Of a DNA stretch of 64,000 nucleotides, positions 52,872-63,899 are shown in pieces (position 1 is the first letter of the stretch; every line of letters begins with the position of its first letter). This stretch comes from Dokdonella sp. (GTDB taxonomy: Bacteria; Pseudomonadota; Gammaproteobacteria; Xanthomonadales; Rhodanobacteraceae): the NCBI GenBank assembly GCA_024707225.1, contig JANQAE010000003.1, positions 434,001 through 498,000 on the forward strand. Reading direction: 5' to 3'. Position numbers and translations under genes: made by a program. The notes beneath the pieces were generated by a model. It saw only the letters and a list, made by a program, of their open reading frames with translations, was not told the DNA's origin and made no database searches.

Positions 52872-53753
52872 ATGTCCGAAGCAGCTACCAGCCAAGAGCA
52901 GTACTACGTCCCGCATCACAGCATCTGGCCGGTGGTCGGATCGGTCGCGATGCTGATGACCGCGGTCGGCGCCGCCAACTGGATCAACGACTCGACCGGC
53001 CTGATGGCGCGCCCGCTGATGTTCGCGGGCATCGCGGTCTTCGTCGTGCTGTTCTTCGGCTGGTTCGGCGCGGTCATCCGCGAATCGCTGTCGGGCTTCT
53101 ACAACAAGCAGGTCGACATCTCGTTCCGCATGGGGATGATGTGGTTCATCTTCTCGGAGATCATGTTCTTCGCGGCGTTCTTCGGCGCGCTGTTCTATGC
53201 GCGCATGCTGTCGGTGCCGTGGATCGGCGGCGAGGGCCACGGCGCGCTGACCAACCAGTTCGTCTGGGAAGGCTATACGGCGGCCTGGCCGACCAACGGC
53301 CCCGGCAACATCGGCGGCACGTTCGAAACGATCCCGGCCTGGGGTCTGCCGCTGCTGAACACGATGCTGCTGCTGGCCTCGGGCGTGACGATCACGCTGG
53401 CCCATCACGCGCTGCGCGCCGGCCACCGCACCGCACTGCTGGTCTGGCTGGGCGCGACGATCGTGCTCGGCGGCGTGTTCCTGTACTACCAGGCCCATGA
53501 GTACATCGAGGCCTATCAGCACCTCAACCTCACGCTCGGCAGCGGTGTCTACGGCTCGACGTTCTTCATGCTGACCGGCTTCCACGGCATGCACGTGACG
53601 CTCGGCGCGATCATGCTGACGGTGATGTGGTTCCGCTGCGCCAAGGGCCACTTCACACGCGACAACCATTTCGCGTTCGAGGCAGTGGCCTGGTACTGGC
53701 ACTTCGTCGACGTGGTCTGGCTGGGCCTGTTCCTGTTCGTCTACGTGCTGTAA
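52872..53753 (+). CDS. ctaE: Cytochrome c oxidase subunit III
   Basis: 293 residues with seven membrane helices: YYVPHHSIWPVVGSVAMLMT, MGMMWFIFSEIMFFAAFFGA, LPLLNTMLLLASGVTITLAH, LTGFHGMHVTLGAIML and AVAWYWHFVDVVWLGLFLFV, all family signatures. It stabilises subunit I and proton uptake. ATG 52872 lies 26 bases after ctaG. A hairpin follows. Confidence 0.97.
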   Translation: MSEAATSQEQYYVPHHSIWPVVGSVAMLMTAVGAANWINDSTGLMARPLMFAGIAVFVVLFFGWFGAVIRESLSGFYNKQVDISFRMGMMWFIFSEIMFFAAFFGALFYARMLSVPWIGGEGHGALTNQFVWEGYTAAWPTNGPGNIGGTFETIPAWGLPLLNTMLLLASGVTITLAHHALRAGHRTALLVWLGATIVLGGVFLYYQAHEYIEAYQHLNLTLGSGVYGSTFFMLTGFHGMHVTLGAIMLTVMWFRCAKGHFTRDNHFAFEAVAWYWHFVDVVWLGLFLFVYVL

Positions 53754-53766
53754 GAAGCGCGAACGG

Positions 53767-53792
53767 CCGGCCGCGTCGATCGATGCGGCCGG
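53767..53792. terminator. Hairpin between ctaE and the DUF2909-like gene
   Basis: 8-bp stem CCGGCCGC / GCGGCCGG with a 10-nt loop, 13 bases after the ctaE stop and 9 bases before the convergent stop on the other strand. No T tract. Confidence 0.5.
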
Positions 53793-53801
53793 TCGCGATC
53801 G

Positions 53802-54008
53802 TCAGATGCCGTGAGGCTGGATGACGCCGGTCAGGATCAGGATCGCCACGACGACGATCAGGCCGACCGAGAGGGCGATGCGCCGCGTCAGCGCCTTGAC
53901 GACCCGGTCGCTGCCGCTGCGGTCGGTCATCATGTAGTACAGGCCGGCGCCGAGGTTCCACAGGATCGCCGCCAGGGCGACCACGATCAAGATCTTGGCA
54001 AAAAGCAT
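53802..54008 (-). CDS. DUF2909-like twin-helix membrane protein
   Basis: 68 residues, two membrane helices (AKILIVVALAAILWNLGAGL, IALSVGLIVVVAILILTGVI) joined by YYMMTDRSGSDRVVKALTRR, the DUF2909 pattern. Family members lie in oxidase clusters of many Gammaproteobacteria, usually beside the SURF1 gene as here. Function unknown. It is the only minus-strand gene inside the cluster; its start is 57 bases from the divergent SURF1 start, so the two may share a promoter area. Confidence 0.85.
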   Translation of the reverse strand: MLFAKILIVVALAAILWNLGAGLYYMMTDRSGSDRVVKALTRRIALSVGLIVVVAILILTGVIQPHGI

Positions 54009-54065
54009 GTCTAGGGTTTCCACGGGGCAGCCGCTGCCCCCCATCGCCGCCAGTATAGTCCTGCC

Positions 54066-54785
54066 GTGAAACGGCGCTGGCACCGTCCCGGCGCCTTCGC
54101 CGTGGTCCTCACGGCGCTCGGCACGGCCGCTTTCGTGTCGCTGGGACTGTGGCAGCTGCGCGGCGGCGCGGAAAAGGAACAGCTGCTCGCCGCGTTCGCG
54201 CGAACGGCGCAGATCGCGCCGGTCGATCTGACCCAAGCACGCCGGCAGGCCGATGCGCGGCATTTTCCGCACGTGCGCGTCGAAGGCCGCTTCGATACGG
54301 AGCACGCCTATCTGCTCGACGATCAGATCCGCGATCAGCGGACCGGCGTGGTCGTCTACGGCGTGTTCGAGCCGCTCGAAGGCGGCCCGGCCCTGCTGGT
54401 CAACCGCGGCTTTCTGCCGCGCCATAACAGCCGTCTGATCGAGGTTCCGCCGCTCGCCGACGGCCCGATCGAGCTGTCGGGCCTGTACGCTCGGCCTCCC
54501 GGCAGCGGCCTGCGGCTCGGCGGCAACGCGCTGCCGAAGCAGCCGGCGTGGCCGAAGACGACGATCTATCTCGACACCGGCGAGATATCGGCCGACATCG
54601 GCAAGCGCGTCGACGATCGCGTGCTGCTGCTCGATCCCGATCCGGCCAGCGGGTTCGAGCGGGTCTGGACGCCGGAGCTGATGCCGCCCGAGCGCCATCG
54701 CGGCTACGCGTTCCAGTGGTTCTCGTTCGCGGCCGCGGCGATCGTGATCTTCCTCGTCCTGCATTGGCGCAAGAGTCCCCCATGA
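54066..54785 (+). CDS. SURF1-family cytochrome oxidase assembly protein
   Basis: 239 residues with one helix at each end (AFAVVLTALGTAAFVSLGLW with the GLWQL motif; FAAAAIVIFLVLHW) and a periplasmic domain carrying VRVEGRFD, LVNRGFLPR and ELMPPERHRGYAFQWFSFA. It assists heme a insertion or subunit I maturation. Start is GTG 54066. The stop overlaps the next ATG (ATGA). Confidence 0.95.
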   Translation: MKRRWHRPGAFAVVLTALGTAAFVSLGLWQLRGGAEKEQLLAAFARTAQIAPVDLTQARRQADARHFPHVRVEGRFDTEHAYLLDDQIRDQRTGVVVYGVFEPLEGGPALLVNRGFLPRHNSRLIEVPPLADGPIELSGLYARPPGSGLRLGGNALPKQPAWPKTTIYLDTGEISADIGKRVDDRVLLLDPDPASGFERVWTPELMPPERHRGYAFQWFSFAAAAIVIFLVLHWRKSPP

Positions 54786-55353
54786 ACCTGTCCGTCCAAA
54801 CGGCCAAACGCCGCAAACGCTTCGCGCTGACGCTGATCGCCGCGCTGTTCGTGATTCCGGTGGTCGGCTCCTATGCGCTGTTCCTGTCCGGCTGGAAACC
54901 CGCCACACGCGCAACCACGGTGAGCTGCTGACGCCGGCGCGCGACATCAGCGCACACCCGGTCGTGCTCGCGGACGGCAGCACGCTGACCTGGAAGGATC
55001 CGGAGCTCGAGCACTGGACGCTGCTGGCGGTACCGGGCCCCGGCTGCGCGCAGCACTGCCTGCAGCGCCTGGACGAACTGCGCCGCGCGCGCCTGACGCT
55101 GAACCAGAACGCCCAGCGCCTGCGCCTGGTCGTGCTCGACGCGTCGCTGTCGCCCGAGCAGCTCGCCGCGCTCGCGCCGATGAGCGCCGGCCACGACGCC
55201 GATGCGCTGTTCGCCGAGATCAGACCCGGCACCGACGATCTGGCGGCCGCCCTGGTCGATCCGTCGGGCTTCTACGCGCTGCGCTATCGCGCCGGCTACG
55301 ACGGCACCGGCCTGCGCAAGGACCTCTCCCGCCTGATCCGCTCCCAGCACTGA
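54782..55353 (+). CDS. Membrane-anchored CxxxC protein between SURF1 and ctaA (one-base frameshift)
   Basis: An N-terminal membrane segment (FALTLIAALFVIPVVGSYAL, followed by GWKPATR) and a thioredoxin-like periplasmic part (LTWKDPELEHWTLLAVPGPG, then CAQHC, LRLVVLDASLSPEQ, DLAAALVDPSGFYALRYRAG) lie in two frames. The first stops at 54931; one base restored near 54905-54915 gives NHGELLTPARDISAHP and joins them to about 190 residues. The CAQHC pair recalls the copper-binding CxxxC of SCO proteins, and position in the cluster suggests a copper or redox role in oxidase assembly; that is inference. It overlaps SURF1 and ends two bases before ctaA. Confidence 0.85.
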
Positions 55354-55354
55354 C

Positions 55355-56503
55355 ATGCCCGCCACGACCCTGCTCCGCCGCCTCGCCTGGATCGCCACCG
55401 TCTTCGCGCTCGGCGTGATCGTGTTCGGCGCGTTCGTGCGCCTGTCCAATGCCGGCCTGTCCTGCCCGGACTGGCCGACCTGCTACGGCAAGGCGACCTG
55501 GCCCGGCCACGAGCACGAGATCGCGCACGCCAATGCGAACTTCGACCGGCCGGTCGAAACCCATCGCGCCTGGCGCGAGCAGGTGCACCGCATGATCGCC
55601 GGCACGCTCGGCCTGCTCGTGCTCGGCATCGCGACCGCCGCGGCATGGCGGCGCTGGACCTGGGTCGGCGCGCTCGGCGTCGCCGCGCTCGCGGCCGCCT
55701 GCGCGGTGCGCGCGTACATGCTCGGCCATGCCGAGCTGTCCGGATGGCTCGCGACGATCGCGATGGCCCTGCCGCTGCTGGCCGCCTGGCGGATCGGGCG
55801 GCCCGCACCGTGGCGCATCGCGATCGTCGCGTTCTCGGTCATCATCTTCCAGGCGATGCTCGGCATGTGGACGGTCACCTGGCTGCTCAAGCCGGTCATC
55901 GTGATGGCGCACCTGCTCGGCGGTCTGCTGACCCTGGTCCTGATCGCCTACGTCGCGCTGCGTCTGTCGTACGCGGCCGCGCCGACGGCCGCGCTGCGGC
56001 GGCTGCAGCCGATGGTCGTGGTCGGCCTGGTGCTGCTCGCCGCGCAGATCGCGCTCGGCGGCTGGGTCAGCGCGAACTACGCGGCGCTCTCGTGCGGGCT
56101 GGACTTCCCGACCTGCCAGGGACGCTGGTGGCCGCCGATGGACTTCGGCGAGGGCTTCGTGCTGTGGCGCGGCATCGGCGTCAACTACGAGGGCGGGGTC
56201 CTCGACGGCCCGGCGCGCACGGCGATCCAGATGACGCATCGCATCGGCGCGCTGATCGTGTTCGGCCACGTCGGTGCGCTGGCCTGGCTGGCGGTCCGGC
56301 GCGGCCAGCGCGGGCTCGGCCTGCTGATCGGCGCGCTGCTGTGCCTGCAGGTCAGCCTCGGTATCGGCAATGTGCTGCTCGACCTGCCGCTGGCGGTCGC
56401 GACCGCGCACAATGGCGTGGCCGCGCTGCTGCTGCTGGCGCTGCTGGCGCTGCTGGTACGCACGCAACTGCCGCTGCCGGCGGCGCCGGTTCGCCCCCTC
56501 TGA
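55355..56503 (+). CDS. ctaA: Heme A synthase (Cox15 type)
   Basis: 382 residues with eight membrane helices. It oxidises heme O to heme [41 protein letters not shown] with heme-ligand His residues, [20 protein letters not shown] and the second-half [13 protein letters not shown] are the family blocks. It starts one base after the upstream CxxxC gene, then ctaB follows after 14 bases. Confidence 0.96.
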   Translation: MPATTLLRRLAWIATVFALGVIVFGAFVRLSNAGLSCPDWPTCYGKATWPGHEHEIAHANANFDRPVETHRAWREQVHRMIAGTLGLLVLGIATAAAWRRWTWVGALGVAALAAACAVRAYMLGHAELSGWLATIAMALPLLAAWRIGRPAPWRIAIVAFSVIIFQAMLGMWTVTWLLKPVIVMAHLLGGLLTLVLIAYVALRLSYAAAPTAALRRLQPMVVVGLVLLAAQIALGGWVSANYAALSCGLDFPTCQGRWWPPMDFGEGFVLWRGIGVNYEGGVLDGPARTAIQMTHRIGALIVFGHVGALAWLAVRRGQRGLGLLIGALLCLQVSLGIGNVLLDLPLAVATAHNGVAALLLLALLALLVRTQLPLPAAPVRPL

Positions 56504-56517
56504 CCGCTCCGGATCGC

Positions 56518-57426
56518 ATGTCCAGTCTCGCCCGCCAGTACCTGGAACTGACCAAGCCGCGCGTCGTCGCGCTGATCGTGTTCACTGCGATCATCGGCAT
56601 GTTCCTGGCCGTGCCCGGCCTGCCGCCGCTGCGCCAGTCGGTCGCCGGTTTCCTCGGCATCTGGCTCGCGGCCGCATCGGCCGCGGCGATCAACCACCTG
56701 ATCGACCAGCGCATCGACCGGCTGATGGCGCGCACCGCACACCGCCCGCTCGCGACCGGCGCACTGTCGCCCCTGCAGGTGCTGGCATTCGCGATCGCGC
56801 TCGGCACCGCGTCGATGGCGATCCTGATCATCCTGGTCAATCCGCTGACCGCGGCGCTGACGTTCGCCTCGCTGATCGGCTACGCGATCGTCTACACGGC
56901 CTATCTGAAGCGCGCGACGCCGCAGAACATCGTGATCGGCGGCGCCGCAGGCGCGGCACCGCCGGTGCTCGGCTGGGCCGCGGTCACCGGCGAGGTGCAT
57001 CCGTACGCGCTGCTGCTGTTCCTGATCATCTTCATCTGGACGCCGCCGCACTTCTGGGCGCTGGCGATCTTCCGGCGCGAGGACTACTCGCGCGCGCAGG
57101 TGCCGATGCTGCCGGTGACGCATGGCGTCACCTACACGCGCTGGCACGTGCTGGCCTACACGATCCTGCTGATCCTGGTGACGGTGCTGCCGTATCTGAC
57201 CGGCATGAGCGGCGTGTTCTATCTCGGCGGCGCGCTGGTGCTCGGCGCGGGCTTCCTGTGGCACGCGATCGTCCTGCTCGATCCGCCGGACGAGTTCTTC
57301 GCGATGAAGGTCTTCAACTACTCGATCGTCTACCTGATGGTGCTGTTCGCGTTCCTGCTGGCCGATCACTACATCGACGCACCGGTCGCGATGACCGGCG
57401 GCCTGCGCTTCGAGCCGGCCGGCTGA
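56518..57426 (+). CDS. ctaB: Protoheme IX farnesyltransferase (heme O synthase)
   Basis: 302 residues of the UbiA prenyltransferase type, with about eight or nine helices. It makes heme O for Cta[21 protein letters not shown], the Asp-rich [40 protein letters not shown] and [20 protein letters not shown] match CyoE/CtaB. ATG 56518 gives the right N-terminus; the longer frame runs back into ctaA. Last gene of the oxidase cluster. Confidence 0.97.
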   Translation: MSSLARQYLELTKPRVVALIVFTAIIGMFLAVPGLPPLRQSVAGFLGIWLAAASAAAINHLIDQRIDRLMARTAHRPLATGALSPLQVLAFAIALGTASMAILIILVNPLTAALTFASLIGYAIVYTAYLKRATPQNIVIGGAAGAAPPVLGWAAVTGEVHPYALLLFLIIFIWTPPHFWALAIFRREDYSRAQVPMLPVTHGVTYTRWHVLAYTILLILVTVLPYLTGMSGVFYLGGALVLGAGFLWHAIVLLDPPDEFFAMKVFNYSIVYLMVLFAFLLADHYIDAPVAMTGGLRFEPAG

Positions 57427-57473
57427 GCGGCCGCCGCAACGGCGCGATCGACACGTCGCGCCGGGATGCAACA

Positions 57474-57504
57474 GCCGCCGCCGGACGTCGCGTCCGGCGG
57501 CGGC
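57474..57504. terminator. Long hairpin between ctaB and dps
   Basis: Perfect 13-bp stem GCCGCCGCCGGAC / GTCCGGCGGCGGC with a 5-nt loop (57487-57491), 47 bases after ctaB and 7 bases past the convergent dps stop. Likely bidirectional terminator, although it lacks a T tract. Confidence 0.7.
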
Positions 57505-57511
57505 CGCGCGC

Positions 57512-57979
57512 TCACTTCAGCAGCGAGCGCAGCATCCAGGCGGTCTTCTCGTGTGCCTCGAGCCGCTGCGTGACCAGGTCCGCGGTCGGCTGGTCGTCGG
57601 CCTTGTCGGCCAGCTTGAAGGCCGCGCGACCGGTGCGCGCCGCGGTCTCGTGACCGTCGACGAGCTGCTCGACCATGCCGCGCCAGTCCGGCACGCCCGG
57701 CTCCTCCTTGATCGCCGAGAGCTTGACGAACTGCGAGTACGAGCCCGGCGCCGGGAAGTCCAGCGAGCGGATGCGCTCGGCGATCACGTCGGCCGCGCTC
57801 CACAGCTCGTTGTACTGGGTCTCGAACATCGTGTGCAGGCTGTTGAACATCGAGCCGGTGATGTTCCAGTGGAAGCTGTGCGTCTTGAGATACAGCGTAT
57901 AGGTGTCCGCCAGCAGCTTGGACAAGCCGTCGGCGATCTTCTTGCGATCTTTCTGGTCGATACCGATATCGATGGCCAT
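57512..57979 (-). CDS. dps: Dps-family DNA-binding/ferritin-like stress protein
   Basis: 155 residues, a single four-helix ferritin-like domain. Ferroxidase residues are visible in [20 protein letters not shown] and [18 protein letters not shown]; the end has [13 protein letters not shown]. Dps dodecamers oxidise and store iron and protect DNA. The N-terminal tail is short and has only a few Lys ([11 protein letters not shown]), so DNA binding may be weak. Single gene, convergent with ctaB and divergent from hrpA. Confidence 0.93.
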   Translation of the reverse strand: MAIDIGIDQKDRKKIADGLSKLLADTYTLYLKTHSFHWNITGSMFNSLHTMFETQYNELWSAADVIAERIRSLDFPAPGSYSQFVKLSAIKEEPGVPDWRGMVEQLVDGHETAARTGRAAFKLADKADDQPTADLVTQRLEAHEKTAWMLRSLLK

Positions 57980-58140
57980 CACCGTCTCCGTGTCGGGGGA
58001 AGAAGCCGGCGCATTGTGAACCGGTCTCCCGGGCAAGGGAAATCGATGCGTTGGATGAGGCTCATCGAGCGCCGCTATCATTGCCGGTTCGCCGCGCCGC
58101 CCGTCGCAGGCCGGCGTGCGGAAAGGCCCCAAGAGAACCC

Positions 58141-61100
58141 ATGAACGACCTGCCCTCTCCCGAGCTGCTGCTGGACGGCGTGCGAACGCGCGACCGCGGC
58201 CGCCTGATCGGCCGCTGGCGCAAGCTGGCCGCGCAGCGCGACCGCGCGCCGGACGCGGTCGTGGCGGCCCTGGTCGAGGCCGCGGCCGCGTCGCGCGCGC
58301 AGGTCGCCGAGCGTGCGGCACGGCTGCCGCCGATCCGCGTCGACGAGAGCCTGCCGATCGCGGCGCAGGCCGAGACGATCGTCGAGCTGATCCGCCGCCA
58401 TCAGGTCATCGTGCTCGCCGGCGAGACCGGCTCGGGCAAGACCACCCAGCTGCCGAAGCTGTGCCTGGCGGCCGGTCGCGGCAGCGCCGGCCTGATCGGC
58501 TGCACGCAGCCACGCCGGATCGCGGCGCGCACGGTCGCGCGCCGCGTCGCCGCCGAGCTCGGCAGCGAGATCGGCGGCCTGGTCGGATTCCAGGTCCGGT
58601 TCACCGACCAGACCTCCGACCAGGCCCTGGTCAAGTTCATGACCGACGGCATCCTGCTCGCCGAGACCCAGTCCGATCCCTGGCTCGGCGCGTACGACAC
58701 GCTGATCCTCGACGAGGCGCACGAGCGCAGCCTCAACATCGACTTCCTGCTCGGCTACCTCAAGCGCCTGCTGGCGCGGCGGCCCGACCTCAAGCTGATC
58801 GTCACCTCGGCGACGATCGACACGGCGCGTTTCGCCGAGCACTTCGGCGGCGCACCGGTCGTCGACGTCGAGGGCCGCGCGTATCCGGTCGAGGTGCGCT
58901 GGCGGCCGCCGCCCGAGCGCGGCGAGACGAGCACGGCCGAGCAGGTCGCGCTGGCGATCGACGAGATCACCGCCGAGGATCCGCGCGGCGACATCCTGGT
59001 GTTCCTGCCCGGCGAGCGCGAGATCCGCGACGCGCATCTGACGATCTCGCGCCGCAAGTATCGCGCGACCGAGGTCGCCGCGCTCTATGCGCGCCTGTCC
59101 GCGCAGGAGCAGGATCGCGTGTTCCGCCCCGGCGCGCAGCGCCGCATCGTGCTCGCGACCAACGTCGCCGAGACCTCGCTGACGGTCCCGCGCATCCGCT
59201 ACGTCGTCGACACCGGCACCGCACGCGTCAAGCGCTACGGCGCACGCACGCAGCTGGAACGGCTGCACATCGAACCGATCTCGCAGGCGGCGGCCGACCA
59301 GCGCAAGGGACGCTGCGGTCGCGTCGGTCCCGGCATCTGCTATCGCCTCTACGCCGAAGAGGATTACGCGGCGCGCCCGCGCTATACCGATCCGGAGATC
59401 CTGCGCTCCTCGCTGGCCGGCGTGATCCTGCGCATGCTCGATCTGGACCTGGGCGACGTCGCCGAGTTTCCGTTCGTCCAGCCGCCGGCCGACCGCGCGA
59501 TCGGCGACGGCTACCGCCACCTCGCCGAGCTCGGCGCGATCGACGAACAGCGCCGCCTGACCGGTATCGGCAAGGCGCTGGCGCGGATCCCGGTGGACGT
59601 CGCGCTCGGGCGCATGCTGCTCGAAGCGCGCAGCCAGGGCGTGCTGCGCGAACTGCTGATCCTGGTGTCGTTCCTGAGCATCCAGGACCCGCGCGAGCGT
59701 CCCGCCGACGCGCGTCAGCAGGCCGATGCCGCGCATGCGCGCTTCGTCGAGCCCAAGTCCGATTTCCTCGGCGTACTCAAGCTGTGGACCGCCTACAGCG
59801 CGGCCCACGAGGAACTGACCCAGTCGAGACTGCGCGACTGGTGCAGCGAGCATTTCGTGTCGTTCCTGCGCATGCGCGAGTGGCGCGAGCTGCACCGACA
59901 GCTGCTGGTGGTCGCCGGCGATCTGGACTGGGCGCGCGGCGGCCGACCGCCGCGCCGCGCCGTACCGGTGCGGGCGCGGCAGGCGATGCGGCGGATGCGA
60001 ACGTCCGCAGCGCCGACACCGCCGCCCCCGACGGCGCGAAGGCGACACCGGCGCCCGATGCCTACGAGGCGATCCATCGTTGTCTGCTGTCGGGCTGGCC
60101 GACCCAGGTCGGCGTCAAGGACGAGCGCGGTCTGTATCGCGGCACGCGCGAACGCAGGTTCTCGATCTTCCCCGGTTCCGCGCTCGCCAAGTCGCCGCCG
60201 CAGTGGCTGCTCGCCGGGCAGATCCTCGACATCGGCAAGATCTACGCGATGAGCTGCGCGCGGATCGAGCCGGCCTGGATCGAGCAGCAGGCGGCCCATC
60301 TGGTCCGGCGCAGCTGGCGCGACGCGCACTGGTCGCGCAAGCGCGGCGCCGTGCTCGCCTACGAGCAGGTCACGCTGTTCGGCCTGACTCTGGTCGAGAA
60401 GCGGCTCGTGCAATTCGGCGCGCGCGATCCGGACCTGGCCCATGCGGTCTTCGTGCGCGAGGCGCTGGTGCGCGGCGAGCTCGACGCGCGGGCGGACTTC
60501 GTCCGCGCGAACGCGCGCGTGCTGGCCGAGGCGCACGACATCGAAGCCAAGCAGCGGCGGTCCGGCCTGATCCGATCCGAGGACGAACTGGCTGCGTTCT
60601 TCGCCGGCAAGCTGCCGCGCGAAATCCACACCACGGCCGCGCTCGACGCCTGGTATCGCCGCGCCGCGCCGGCCGAGCAGGCGGCACTGCGCTGGTCGCT
60701 GGCGGACGTGCTGACCGGTGCCGGCGGATCGTCGGCGCGCGACTTCCCGGCCAGGATGGAGCTGGCCGGGCATACGCTGCGCTACGACTACCGGTTCGTC
60801 CCGGGCGATCCGGCCGACGGCATCACGCTGAACGTGCCGCTGGCCCTCGTCAACGCGCTGCCGGTCGCGCGCACCGAGTGGCTGGTGCCGGGCCTGCTCG
60901 TCGAGAAGGTCACCGAACTGATCCGCGGCCTGCCCAAGGCGCTGCGGCGCAACTTCGTGCCGGCGCCCGACTTCGCGCGGGCCTTCGCCGAGGCCGAGAG
61001 CGCGCGCGACGAACCGCTGCCGGTCGCACTGGCGGCGTATCTGCGCCGCGTCACCGGCGTCGAGATCGGGCCGGCTGCGTTCGCCGGGATCGAGCTGCCG

Positions 61101-62081
61101 GCGCATCTGACGATGCGGCTGCGCGTCTACGACGCCGACGGCCGCACGCTGGCCGAGGGACGCGATCTGGCGACGATCCGCGCGCAGTGGAGTCAGGCCG
61201 CGCGCAGCGCGTTCTCGCAGCAGGCCGATGCCGAGCTGACGCGCGAGGACGTGGCCGAATTCGACTTCGAGACGATCCCCGAGCAGGTCGCGTCGCCGTC
61301 CGGCCTCAGCGCGTTCCCGGCGCTGGTCGATCTCGGCGAGAGCGTCGCGCTGCGCGTCTTCGAACGCCGCGACGAGGCGCTGGCCGAGCACCGCCGCGGC
61401 GTCCAGCGCCTGCTGCGGCGCGGCCTGGCGAGCGAGATCAAGCAGGCACGGCGGCAGTTGCCGCTGAACGGCAAGACCGCGCTGAAGTGGGCGCCGCTCG
61501 GCAGTGCCGAAACGCTGCGCGGCGACATCGTCGAGGCCGCGCTGAACGGTCTGCTCGCCGACGGCGATCTGGACGTGCGCGACCGCGGCAGCTACGAACG
61601 GCTCAAGGCCGGCATCGCACAGGCGCTGTTCCGTGCGGCCGTGCAGGGCCTCGCGCGCGCCGAGGCGATCATCGAGGCGCACGCCGCGCTGGCGCCGTGG
61701 CTGGAGCCGCCGATCATCGGCTTCGCGCGCGCCAACTACGACGATCTGCGCGAGCAACTGGCCGAGCTGGTGTTTCCGGGCTTCCTGCGCGAGGTCGCGC
61801 CGGCCCGGCTGCAGCACTATCCGCGCTACCTGCAGGCGATGCGCCTGCGTGCCGAACGGCTGCGTCAGGACCCGGCACGCGACCAGGCCAAGATGCTTGG
61901 CGTCCAGCTGTACTGGCGCGAGTACCTCAAGCGGCGCGCCAGCGGCGTCGACGCGCACGTGCTCGAGGAGCTGCGCTGGCTGGTCGAGGAACTGCGCGTG
62001 TCGGTGTTCGCGCAGGAACTGAAGACGCCCGAGCCGGTGTCGCCGAAGCGGCTCGCCAAGGCCGTCGCGGCCCTGCCGTGA
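58141..62081 (+). CDS. hrpA: ATP-dependent RNA helicase HrpA (one-base frameshift)
   Basis: A DEAH-box helicase of about 1313 residues, the HrpA length. Motif I is [16 protein letters not shown] is [20 protein letters not shown] is TSATI, and VI is [18 protein letters not shown]. The OB-like and long C-terminal HrpA-specific regions follow ([31 protein letters not shown]). The first 610 or so residues and the rest are in different frames; the break lies between about 59935 and 59990, in a GC-rich linker after [11 protein letters not shown], before [19 protein letters not shown]. One base restores it. In E. coli HrpA takes part in rescuing stalled ribosomes and mRNA processing. Start ATG 58141. 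Confidence 0.95.
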
Positions 62082-62127
62082 CGCGGCGGCCGCTCACGGC
62101 GGCCGTCGCGGCGGCGCCGCCGGACCG

Positions 62128-62601
62128 TCAGCGGATGCGCCGCACGCGCAGGCGGCAGTCGCAGCCTTCGACTTCCATGAGCCAGCTGCCGAACATCATC
62201 GGCTGGATCTTCACGGACGGCGACGACAGCGAGATCTCGTTCAGACCGGTCTGGACCTGCTGCCATTCCTGGCCGTTCTCGAGCTTGAAGACGGTATTGC
62301 CGCGCCAGCCCGTGAACTCGCCGTCGATGCGGCTGCTGACGGTCTCGCGCTGGCCGCCCTCGGGATAGAAGTAGCGCGACGCGGACGGCTTGCCGACGAC
62401 GGTCTCGGGAATGCTGGTGCCCTGCCGGTTCAGCCAGTCATTGAGGAACTTCAGCTCCTGCGGCGACAGCTTGTCGAGACCGGCGGCGGTGAAGTCGCCT
62501 TGCGACATGCGCTCTTCCAATGAGGAAAATCCCGATTGGGCGGCGACGGAAGTGGCCAGGGAAGCAACGAACAGACACAGAGCTAGGCGAGATGAGCGCA
62601 T
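62128..62601 (-). CDS. Small secreted protein of unknown function
   Basis: 157 residues. Signal peptide (LALCLFVASLATSVAAQ), then an acidic helical part (LEERMSQGDFTAAGLDKLSP, QELKFLNDWLNRQ) and a beta-rich C-terminal part (IDGEFTGWRGNTVFKLENGQ, VKIQPMMFGSWLMEVEGC), ending CDCRLRVRRIR. I do not recognise a named family, but the spacing DKLSPQELKFLNDWL is of a kind I associate with conserved xanthomonad secreted proteins. It lies after hrpA on the opposite strand. Confidence 0.8.
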   Translation of the reverse strand: MRSSRLALCLFVASLATSVAAQSGFSSLEERMSQGDFTAAGLDKLSPQELKFLNDWLNRQGTSIPETVVGKPSASRYFYPEGGQRETVSSRIDGEFTGWRGNTVFKLENGQEWQQVQTGLNEISLSSPSVKIQPMMFGSWLMEVEGCDCRLRVRRIR

Positions 62602-62860
62602 GGTTTCGGTCGACGGACGAGGCCGGAATGATGAATAGCGGCAGGGGTCACGCTCTAATGCGAACTTAACAGATGCAGCAAGCAAAACAAGGCGTTATAC
62701 TGGGCTTCAGCGAGTGTAGCATGGCCCGTGTCGGGCTCGCTCGATTACATGCGCACGGCGCCGGGGGAAAGCCTCTTTTTTGCCGGACGATTGCAGCGCG
62801 ACGCGTACTGCCGCAGCCACTCGTGTTTTCCACTCACGCCCCACCAGAGATCCCGCTCTC

Positions 62861-63817
62861 ATGCGTTCACCGAAGTCAGCCGCACTCCTCGCCCTTCTGG
62901 CCGCAGGCCTTCTGTCCCAAAGCGCCGATGCGCAGACCTCGCTGATCGTCAACGATGCTTCGCCGCTCGCGATCGTCGCGCCCGGCATGAGCTATGCCGT
63001 GTCGGGCAGCTCGATCAATCTGCGCGTGCCGACCAACGGCTTCCTGTTCTGCGCGAACCCGCTCCCGCCGAGCCAGAGCCCGCAGTTTTCGGCGATCAGC
63101 CTGACGCCGACACACGGCAACTGGGCGATGCCGGTCGCCAACGACATCTACACGTTCACGTATGGCGCCGGCGGCAATCTGGTGCGCATCAACAACACCC
63201 CGTTCTCCGGCGTGTCGGCCTCGTCGCTGGTCTGCCATACCGCCAACGCACAGGGCTGGCCGATCTCCCCGTTCGAGAACGGCCTGTTCTTCGACACGTT
63301 CGAGCAGCTGCTGCCGGCCAATCCGTACGGCGCGAACGAGAACGTCGCCGCCGCGGTCACCGGCCTGCGCGACAACGGCAGCGACGGCGACCGCATGCTG
63401 ACGCAGATCGATCCGAACAACGGCGTGCCGGTCTACATGTACATGTTCCGTCTGCACGCCTCCACCAGCGTCAAGAGCAACGTGCACGTCATGGTCAAGG
63501 ATGCCTACGACGCGAGCCGGCTCAGCGCGACCGCCTGGCATTGCGCGCTCAACCAGCGCCCGACCGGCACGATCAACCTGCGTCAGCTGTGCAACGGCTC
63601 GGCGGCGACCCAGATCTCGGGCACGATCGAGCGCTCGTACTACATCAACAATTCGAGTGACGAGCGCTACGTCATCGTGCACCGCGTCCTGCAGGGCTCC
63701 GGCACGCTCGATCCGGCCAAGCCGCTGGCGGGTGCCGCCGTATTCGTCGATCCCAGCATTCCGAAGGCCGACCGCTACGTCGGCGACAACGTCGTCTTCA
63801 GCCTGCCGCCCCAGTAA
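62861..63817 (+). CDS. Secreted protein of unknown function
   Basis: 318 residues. Signal peptide (SAALLALLAAGLLSQSADA) followed by a beta-rich protein with few charged clusters; no enzyme motif recognised. Four mature Cys (FLFCANP, SSLVCHTA, WHCALN, QLCNGS) could form two disulfides. ENGLFFDTFE in the middle faintly recalls the LFxxGFE motif of other secreted proteins here but lacks the Gly. ATG 62861 starts the signal. In the 259-base spacer upstream, TATACT at 62696-62701 could be a -10, though no good -35 is seen. A terminator follows. Confidence 0.82.
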   Translation: MRSPKSAALLALLAAGLLSQSADAQTSLIVNDASPLAIVAPGMSYAVSGSSINLRVPTNGFLFCANPLPPSQSPQFSAISLTPTHGNWAMPVANDIYTFTYGAGGNLVRINNTPFSGVSASSLVCHTANAQGWPISPFENGLFFDTFEQLLPANPYGANENVAAAVTGLRDNGSDGDRMLTQIDPNNGVPVYMYMFRLHASTSVKSNVHVMVKDAYDASRLSATAWHCALNQRPTGTINLRQLCNGSAATQISGTIERSYYINNSSDERYVIVHRVLQGSGTLDPAKPLAGAAVFVDPSIPKADRYVGDNVVFSLPPQ

Positions 63818-63853
63818 GCGGCGCGCCACCCGCCTCCAGGTCTCGCTTCGAAG

Positions 63854-63879
63854 AAGAGCGCCCTCGAGGGCGCTCTTTT
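63854..63879 (+). terminator. Rho-independent terminator
   Basis: Perfect 10-bp stem AAGAGCGCCC / GGGCGCTCTT with a TCGA loop followed by further T (TTTTCGTTTC). It stands 36 bases after the stop of the secreted protein gene. Confidence 0.9.
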
Positions 63880-63899
63880 CGTTTCGACGTCATCGCACC

